From NCBI GenBank assembly GCA_004298725.1, contig SCQA01000112.1:1-10973 (forward strand): a stretch of DNA of 10,973 nt, given 5' to 3'. The notes under the pieces are model-generated. The model did no database searches. It worked only from the letters and a program-made list of their open reading frames with translations, and was not told the DNA's origin. The DNA comes from a bacterium. GTDB lineage: Bacteria > Desulfobacterota > GWC2-55-46. Made by a program: the position numbers and the translations under genes. Each line of letters starts with the position of its first letter. Position 1 is the stretch's first letter. Positions 6,352-10,973 of the stretch are shown one piece after another.

Positions 6352-7749
6352 TCAACACGCGCCTTTTTTTATCTCAGCCTTAGCCTCTTTAAGCCGTTTT
6401 CTAACCTCTGAAAACGCCGTGCCGCCGTAAATCTTGCGCGCGGCTATTGAATTAACAATTGCCACGGCAGTTTTTATGTCCGGCCCGAATAAGCCGGAAA
6501 AACCCTGCCAGTCTTTAATAGCGAGCTCCTCAAGCGTTACGCCGTCTTTTACGCATTTAGCGACGGCCATGCCCACAACCCTGTGCGCTTGCCTGAACGG
6601 CATACCTTTTTTAACAAGATAATCAGCCGCGTCGGTTGCGTTTAAAAAACCTTTTTGAGCGGCCCTTAGCATGGCCTGCTTATTAACCTTCATGCCGGCA
6701 ATCATGGGCGCGAATACTTTTAACGTCTGCTTCAACGTGTCAACCGTATCAAAAAGCGGTTCTTTATCTTCCTGCATGTCTTTATTATACGCAAGCGGAA
6801 GCCCCTTCATCACCGTAAGAAGCGCAAGTAGATTGCCGAAAACCCGCCCTGATTTGCCCCTTGAAAGCTCGGCTACGTCAGGGTTCTTTTTTTGCGGCAT
6901 AATTGACGAACCGGTTGAAAACGCGTCCGAAAGCTCGATAAAGCCAAACTCCTGCGAGCTCCATAGTATTATCTCTTCAGAGAGCCTTGACATATGCACC
7001 ATTATAATTGACGCCGCCGATAAGAACTCCAGCGCGAAGTCCCTGTCGCTTACGCTGTCAAGGCTGTTTTGAGTAATTCGTGAAAACCCGAGAAGCCTCG
7101 CAACCAACTTTCTATCAAGGCAATACGGGCTTCCGGCAAGCGCGCCCGCGCCAAGCGGCATGGCGTCCGTGCGTTCAAGGCAGTCAAGAAGGCGCGCAGT
7201 GTCGCGCCTGAACATCTCGTAATACGCAAGCAAATGGTGGCTAAAGAGCACTGGTTGCGCCCTTTGCAAATGAGTATATCCGGGCATGACGGTTTCAAGG
7301 TTGCCTTCGGCAACGTCAACAACGGTTTTTTTAAACTCATGCAAAAGGCCGAGTATTTCAAATATTTCATCTTTAAGGTAAAGCCGGGCGTCAAGCGCCA
7401 CCTGATCATTCCTGCTTCTTCCGGTATGCAGTTTTCCGCCAAGCGGGCCTATTTTAGCGATAAGGCGCGCCTCCACCGCCATATGTATGTCTTCCATTTC
7501 CGGCGAAAATACAAACTTTCCACCCTCTATTTCCTTTTCAATTGCTTTAAGTCCGACGGTTATCCTTCCAGCCTCTTTTTCAGTAATTACGCCTCCTGCC
7601 AGAAGCGCGGACGCATGGGCAATTGAACCGCGTATATCATGCCTGTAAAGCCTTTTGTCGAATGAAATGGACGCGTTAAATTCGTCAACAAGCGCGTGTG
7701 TGCCCTGTGAAAACCGGCCCGACCAAAGTTTTTGTTTTTTCTCTTTCAT
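6352..7749 (-). CDS. argH: Argininosuccinate lyase
   Basis: ArgH splits argininosuccinate into arginine and fumarate, the last step of arginine synthesis in the cytoplasm. It has 465 residues, full length for this member of the fumarase/aspartase superfamily. The sequence contains SGRF near the start, HTGRSRNDQVALD (108-120), GYTHLQRAQP (157-166) with the catalytic His160, and the superfamily signature GSSIMPQKKNPD (280-291) carrying the mobile-loop catalytic serine. The ATG at 7749 has AGGA about 10 bases upstream and follows the HepT stop by only 12 bases, so argH is probably read through from the toxin-antitoxin cassette. The small lipoprotein gene follows. No argG or argF is nearby. Confidence 0.97.
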   Translation of the reverse strand: MKEKKQKLWSGRFSQGTHALVDEFNASISFDKRLYRHDIRGSIAHASALLAGGVITEKEAGRITVGLKAIEKEIEGGKFVFSPEMEDIHMAVEARLIAKIGPLGGKLHTGRSRNDQVALDARLYLKDEIFEILGLLHEFKKTVVDVAEGNLETVMPGYTHLQRAQPVLFSHHLLAYYEMFRRDTARLLDCLERTDAMPLGAGALAGSPYCLDRKLVARLLGFSRITQNSLDSVSDRDFALEFLSAASIIMVHMSRLSEEIILWSSQEFGFIELSDAFSTGSSIMPQKKNPDVAELSRGKSGRVFGNLLALLTVMKGLPLAYNKDMQEDKEPLFDTVDTLKQTLKVFAPMIAGMKVNKQAMLRAAQKGFLNATDAADYLVKKGMPFRQAHRVVGMAVAKCVKDGVTLEELAIKDWQGFSGLFGPDIKTAVAIVNSIAARKIYGGTAFSEVRKRLKEAKAEIKKGAC

Positions 7750-7761
7750 AAAAACTGCATC

Positions 7762-8181
7762 CTATGCGCGGCTGGCGTATTTACTGATATATTTAACATA
7801 TTTCCTGAAGTCAGAAAGCCTTGTTTGAAGCACTTCATAAACTTTTTCAATGTCAACGTCGGCGTATTCGTGCACGAGGATATTTCTAAAACCGGCCATT
7901 CCTTTTATGGAATCGGAAAATCCTTTGGGTATGATGCCTTTTTTACCGAGCCTGCCTATCACTTCGGCATAATCTTCAATGCCAGTCTCCCCTTCGGCGG
8001 CAAGTATGTGCGCGCCTATATCTATAACAACCTGCACGGCTATCTACAGGCCCCGTTCAACGGCCCATTGTTTTTCAATATCGCCGCGAAACGCATTAAT
8101 ATCGTATCCGCGCATTAACTCAAGTCCGTCAAGACATCTTTCAAGCTCTGCAAGCTTGCGAAGAAGAACCTTGCCGGTCAT
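7762..8181 (-). pseudogene. hepT: HepT-type HEPN toxin with an in-frame amber codon
   Basis: A HEPN-domain RNase toxin of the MntA/HepT system, interrupted. From ATG 8181, which overlaps the mntA stop by four bases (ATGA), the frame gives 45 good HepT residues ending WAVERGL, then TAG at 8046-8044, then continues without any shift as IAVQVVIDIGAHIL for 93 more codons to a TAG stop. Total span is 139 codons, a normal HepT length. The catalytic motif RNILVHEY (R99, H104, Y106) of the Rx4HxY type is intact; that tyrosine is the known AMPylation target of MntA. A single C-to-T change in a CAG (Gln) codon explains the break. A GTG two codons after the stop could restart a 91-residue fragment that lacks the first helix, but it has no good ribosome site. 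Sequencing error remains possible. Confidence 0.85.
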
Positions 8182-8612
8182 ACTCCGAACGTCCCGCGAT
8201 CAATGCGTTTTTTCATGCAGTCATGCTGAATCTTCATAAGCCTCTTGGCGTCGTCATAGCGCTGTAGCGTATCCACCCAAAAACTTATCCTCAACTCTTC
8301 ATTCCCGCGCTTAAGAAGCATTCCGTATTTAATCGCCTGATGACGCAAAAAAGGTTTCGCCTCGTTTAAAACCACAATATCGACATCGTTGGTATTTAAA
8401 ATTTTCATCAAATCAGACGCAAGCGCCGCCTTGTACCCGTAAGGATACCGCCTTTTAAGGGAAAGCGTCTTCTCTCTGACATAAACGGCTATATCAATGT
8501 CGCTGAGCCGTCCGGCAGTACCCTTCGCATGCGAACCAAAGAGATATGCGAACTCAATTTCGCCGCGCGTGGCAAGCATTTTTTTTAATATTTCAATTCC
8601 GGCATTATCCAT
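8178..8612 (-). CDS. mntA: MntA-type nucleotidyltransferase antitoxin
   Basis: A minimal nucleotidyltransferase of 144 residues, the antitoxin partner of HepT. The core is intact: GSHAKG begins the GSx10DxD motif (Gly26, Ser27, Asp38, Asp40), and a third acidic residue is in VDIVVLNEA (Asp78). In characterised pairs MntA silences HepT by adding AMP units to the tyrosine of its Rx4HxY motif. The TGA overlaps the HepT ATG. I start at ATG 8612; an upstream TTG at 8633 would add seven residues and overlap the previous gene. Ribosome sites are weak for both. It sits 13 bases after the DHS-like gene with no promoter visible, so it depends on the gmhA transcript. Confidence 0.9.
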   Translation of the reverse strand: MDNAGIEILKKMLATRGEIEFAYLFGSHAKGTAGRLSDIDIAVYVREKTLSLKRRYPYGYKAALASDLMKILNTNDVDIVVLNEAKPFLRHQAIKYGMLLKRGNEELRISFWVDTLQRYDDAKRLMKIQHDCMKKRIDRGTFGV

Positions 8613-8625
8613 CGGCGTAAGTCCG

Positions 8626-9561
8626 TTAATCAAGTTCTTCCATTATTGCGGCGTAAAGAAGCGGCACCATTATTTCGTGGTGTCCGGTCAGCATGTAACC
8701 CGCGCCTCCGCCCGACGTCGGCCTTCTTACAACGTTGGTAAGCGGCCTGTAGTGCTGTAAAAAATCCATATTAACGGTCGTAAAGCCGGAAACGTCGTGC
8801 CCGAGGTTGCGCGCAAGCGTAATGGCCTTTAAAAAAACCTCCGGCAGTATTACCGCGGAGCCTATATTAAGGTACACGCCGTCTTCAAGCGTTGACACTA
8901 CGCCGCAAAACAACTTAAAGTCTTTTATTGAAGCCTCTCCGGTCGCGCCTGCGTCCATATGCGGATGAAGATGGACAATGTCCGTGCCAAGAGCCACGTG
9001 CACCGTAACGGGCACGTCAAAGCGCGCGCCCGCCGCCAGTATACTCTTATCTTTATGGGGGAACTTTCCGCCCTCGATGACGTCGCCTACGGCCCTGCCA
9101 AGCCCTTTTTTAACGCCCTTTTTTATCGCGCTGTTTATTATGCGTCCGGTCTCCTCGGCCATGCCGAAAGCCCCGGCCCCAAGCTCTTTGTCAACATCTT
9201 CAGACGTGCATCCGGCAAAGGCCGTTTCAAAATCGTGTACCACGCACGCTCCGTTCATGGCCACCGCGTTTACAATACCCCGCCGCATGAGATCTATAAT
9301 AAGCGGCCCAAGCCCGCACTTTATGACATGAGCGCCCATGCCGAGGATAACGGTCCTATCCGCCTTATGAGTTTTTACAATGGCCGACACCACGGCCTTT
9401 AAATTTTTAACCGCGAGAATATCGGGTAGCGCTGAAAGAAACTCTCTGACGCTTCCTCCCTTGACAGGCAGGACGGCAAAGTCGTCGACTGTTACCTTGC
9501 TATTTCTGTCCTTAATGGAATACGTCCTTATGCCTTTTGAAGAGAGCGGTTTAAACTTCAT
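8626..9561 (-). CDS. Conserved deoxyhypusine-synthase-like protein, function unknown
   Basis: A 311-residue cytoplasmic protein with the general pattern of the deoxyhypusine synthase family (a Rossmann-like NAD-binding fold). Segments in order: GMGAHVIKCGLGP (74-86), NGACVVHDFE (103-112), GTDIVHLHP (192-200), GEASIKDFK (208-216), IGSAVILPEVFLKA (233-246) and a C-terminal GYMLTGHHEIMVPLL (288-302). In true deoxyhypusine synthases a GGG-x-x-KHH segment carries the catalytic lysine; by eye the matching place here is GSAVILPE, with no lysine. Bacteria normally have no hypusine, so another substrate is likely. The ATG directly follows the gmhA stop (TAGATG), suggesting a linked role in sugar or envelope metabolism, but that is inference. 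Family assignment rests on pattern only. Confidence 0.65.
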   Translation of the reverse strand: MKFKPLSSKGIRTYSIKDRNSKVTVDDFAVLPVKGGSVREFLSALPDILAVKNLKAVVSAIVKTHKADRTVILGMGAHVIKCGLGPLIIDLMRRGIVNAVAMNGACVVHDFETAFAGCTSEDVDKELGAGAFGMAEETGRIINSAIKKGVKKGLGRAVGDVIEGGKFPHKDKSILAAGARFDVPVTVHVALGTDIVHLHPHMDAGATGEASIKDFKLFCGVVSTLEDGVYLNIGSAVILPEVFLKAITLARNLGHDVSGFTTVNMDFLQHYRPLTNVVRRPTSGGGAGYMLTGHHEIMVPLLYAAIMEELD

Positions 9562-10146
9562 CTAAGAAGCCTTTTGAAAAAGGATATGGTCGACAAGCTC
9601 GCATATTATGTGGCAAACGGTTATGTGCGTTTCCTGTATGCGCGCGGTAGTTTTGTGATCAACGTCAAGAAGTATGTCGACCTTGTCGGCCATGGCCCCG
9701 CCGCCTTTGCCCGTAAGCCCGATAATTTTCATGCCCATTGAGCGGCCAGCCTCGATTGCCTTTAACACGTTGGCTGAATTGCCGCTTGTTGAAATGGCCA
9801 AAAGCACGTCGTTTTGCGTGCCAAGCGCCCTCACTTGCTTGGAAAATACCTGATCAAACGAATAATCATTTCCTATTGAAGTTATATTGGACGTATCCGT
9901 TGTAAGGGCAAGCGCCGGAAGCGGCGGCCTTTCTATTTCAAACCTGTTTATGAACTCGGCGGCAATATGCTGGGCGTCCGCGGCAGAGCCGCCGTTACCC
10001 GCAAGCAGAAGCTTACCTCCGGCCTTAAACGCCGCCACAATGGCAACGGCGGCCTCAACGACAAGCGCGGTATTTTTTTTATTAAAAAACCTCTCCTTGG
10101 CCTTTATGCTCTCTTTAAAAGATTTAAGTACAATTTCACTCTCCAT
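9562..10146 (-). CDS. gmhA: Phosphoheptose (sedoheptulose 7-phosphate) isomerase
   Basis: GmhA converts sedoheptulose 7-phosphate to D-glycero-D-manno-heptose 7-phosphate, the first step towards ADP-heptose for the LPS inner core. It is a single-SIS-domain protein of 194 residues, the normal length. The sequence shows AGNGGSAADAQHIAAEF (about 49-65), LTTDTSN (81-87), STSGNS (118-123) and, near the C-terminus, QETHITVCH, with the Gln and His that bind zinc in the family. ATG 10146 has AGGAG 6 bases upstream, and a sigma70-type promoter lies about 40 bases ahead. It stops with TAG directly against the next start. It appears to be the first gene of the long unit ending at dapF. Confidence 0.95.
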   Translation of the reverse strand: MESEIVLKSFKESIKAKERFFNKKNTALVVEAAVAIVAAFKAGGKLLLAGNGGSAADAQHIAAEFINRFEIERPPLPALALTTDTSNITSIGNDYSFDQVFSKQVRALGTQNDVLLAISTSGNSANVLKAIEAGRSMGMKIIGLTGKGGGAMADKVDILLDVDHKTTARIQETHITVCHIICELVDHILFQKAS

Positions 10147-10186
10147 CTTTTCTCCTGTAAAAAACTCTCTGTTTTTAACTTTTCAG

Positions 10187-10215
10187 ATGATAACTTCCGC
10201 CAAACAACCTGTCAA
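10187..10215 (-). promoter_or_regulatory. Sigma70-type promoter for the gmhA-to-dapF unit
   Basis: On the minus strand TTGACA (10215-10210) is followed after exactly 17 bases by TATCAT (10192-10187), matching 6 of 6 and 5 of 6 consensus positions. The expected start near 10180 leaves a leader of about 34 bases with AGGAG before gmhA. The packing downstream (0, 13, -4, 12 and 40 bases between genes) suggests this promoter drives everything through argH and the lipoprotein. Confidence 0.75.
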
Positions 10216-10235
10216 GGCCTTTCGGACATATTCAA

Positions 10236-10347
10236 GTTATCAGTGGGCAGTGAACGGTTATCGGTTCACGGTTATCGGTAAAAGACTCAAAATTTGTTAG
10301 ACTGACATCCATTCACTTATAACTGTTCACCGATAACGGATAACTAT
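10236..10347. repeat. Degenerate GTTATCGGT direct and inverted repeats
   Basis: The motif GGTTATCGGT occurs twice in tandem (10256-10265 and 10270-10279), with GTGAAC or TTCAC between copies. Its complement GTTCACCGATAAC occurs at 10325-10337, followed by GGATAAC. Variants such as GTTATCAGTG (10237) and TTCACTTATAAC lie around. The whole stretch reads as repeated and mutated GTTATC/GTGAAC units forming an imperfect palindrome. I see no gene in it. Expansions of this kind are found between genes in many bacteria without a known role. Confidence 0.65.
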
Positions 10348-10960
10348 CTAAATAAGAAACCTGCCGTTTTTCTGTATCGCCTTGCCATCAAGGTAAATGG
10401 CCCCGCTTTGCCTTAAATCTTTTATCATGTCCCAATGTATTGCGGATACGTTCTTGCCGCCCGCTTCCTCATACGACCTGCCCGCGGCAAGGTGCACCGT
10501 GCCGCCGATTTTTTCGTCAAAAAGTATGTCTTTTGAAAACTTCTGTATGCCGTAGTTAGTGCCTATGCCGAGTTCGCCAAGGAACCTGCCGCCCTTATCG
10601 GTGTCGAGCATGGCGTTTAAAAAGCCTTCATTCTTATCAGCGCGCGCCTCGATAATCTTGCCGCGCTTGAATTTAAGCCGTATGCCCAGCACTTCCCTGC
10701 CCTGATATATCGCGGGCATTTCGTAATATACATGCCCTTCGGCGGAGTCCTCCACCGGAGAGAGAAAAACCTCGCCGTCCGGCATATTCCTCTCGCCGTA
10801 ACAGGCAATAGCCTTTCTGCCTTTTATACTGAGGGTCAAATCCGTATCTTTGCCGACTATGCGTACTACGCTTGCCTTATCAAGAACGGCCTTCAGCTTC
10901 TCTTCCTTCTTTTTTACCTTGTTCCAATCAATATTCGTCGCGCCGTATAAGAAATCTTCG
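10348..10960 (-). CDS. M29 family metallo-aminopeptidase, C-terminal part
   Basis: The C-terminal 203 residues of an AmpS/PepS-type aminopeptidase, cut at the contig end. Full proteins have about 370 residues. Read from 10959 the frame opens EDFLYGATNIDW and continues through TDLTLSIKGR. The two-metal site is complete: Glu in NMPDGEVF, Glu in LGELGIGTNYG, His and Tyr in GGTVHLAAGRSY, and His and Asp in IHWD. These enzymes remove N-terminal residues from peptides in the cytoplasm. The stop is TAG at 10350-10348. A TTG at 10839 could be taken for a start, but homologous sequence clearly goes on upstream. It is separated from gmhA by repeats and a promoter, so it is probably a different unit. 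Confidence 0.93.
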
Positions 10961-10973
10961 AGATCGGAAGAGC
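10961..10973 (+). other. Illumina TruSeq adapter remnant at contig end
   Basis: The final 13 bases, AGATCGGAAGAGC, are exactly the common start of the Illumina TruSeq adapter and end flush with the window. A chance match of 13 bases at the very end is highly unlikely. The M29 reading frame makes sense up to 10960 and should be cut there. The piece is an artefact of untrimmed reads, not part of the genome. Confidence 0.95.

Noticed and set aside
8044..8046. UAG recoded as an amino acid across the genome
   Set aside because: Four other genes or gene ends here (10348, 9562, 7762 and 6174) stop at TAG in the expected place, so a general code change is not supported.
8959..9402. Long plus-strand frames (up to 147 codons) opposite the DHS-like gene
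   Set aside because: They are antisense shadows of a well-conserved coding gene, with no family resemblance.
1..10973. CRISPR array or prophage
   Set aside because: No regularly spaced direct repeats and no phage or integrase genes are visible.

Overview
The window is almost entirely minus-strand coding sequence, of roughly balanced GC, from a Gram-negative (diderm) bacterium. A phosphoheptose isomerase (LPS inner core), a periplasmic DsbC-like isomerase with a signal peptide and a small lipoprotein all imply an outer membrane. The gene content and the AT-flanked intergenic palindromes resemble Desulfobacterota/Nitrospirota-type environmental genomes, but that placement is inference. The right end is a contig edge: the last 13 bases are the Illumina TruSeq adapter, not genome.

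Layout in minus-strand transcription order, right to left: the C-terminal part of an M29 aminopeptidase (10348-10960, cut by the contig end); a repeat-rich intergenic stretch holding a good sigma70-type promoter; then gmhA, a deoxyhypusine-synthase-like conserved protein, a MntA-type antitoxin, a HepT-type HEPN toxin broken by one in-frame amber codon, argH, a short LptM-like lipoprotein, lysA and dapF. A short hairpin with a T tract follows dapF. After a 282-base gap come dapA, dapB and a small membrane protein, joined by overlapping stop/start codons. A 142-base near-palindromic MITE-like element supplies the last gene's stop codon. Then comes a DsbC-like protein. The only plus-strand gene is tRNA-Thr(CGU) at the left, with its own promoter.

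Functionally, the core is amino acid biosynthesis: DapA and DapB make tetrahydrodipicolinate, DapF makes meso-DAP for peptidoglycan and LysA turns it into lysine, while ArgH makes the last step of arginine. The middle DAP steps (dapD/C/E or dapL) are not here. GmhA starts the ADP-heptose branch for LPS. The MNT/HEPN cassette is inserted in the same orientation between the DHS-like gene and argH, with only 12-13 bases on each side, so argH and lysA are probably transcribed through it.

Points most worth a second look: the amber codon at HepT codon 46 next to an intact antitoxin, in a window where four other genes use TAG as a real stop; the DHS-like protein that seems to lack the catalytic lysine and abuts gmhA; the MITE-like palindrome at the 3' end of the dap genes; the CXXCH motif in the DsbC-like protein; and the lipoprotein gene of only 45 codons between argH and lysA.
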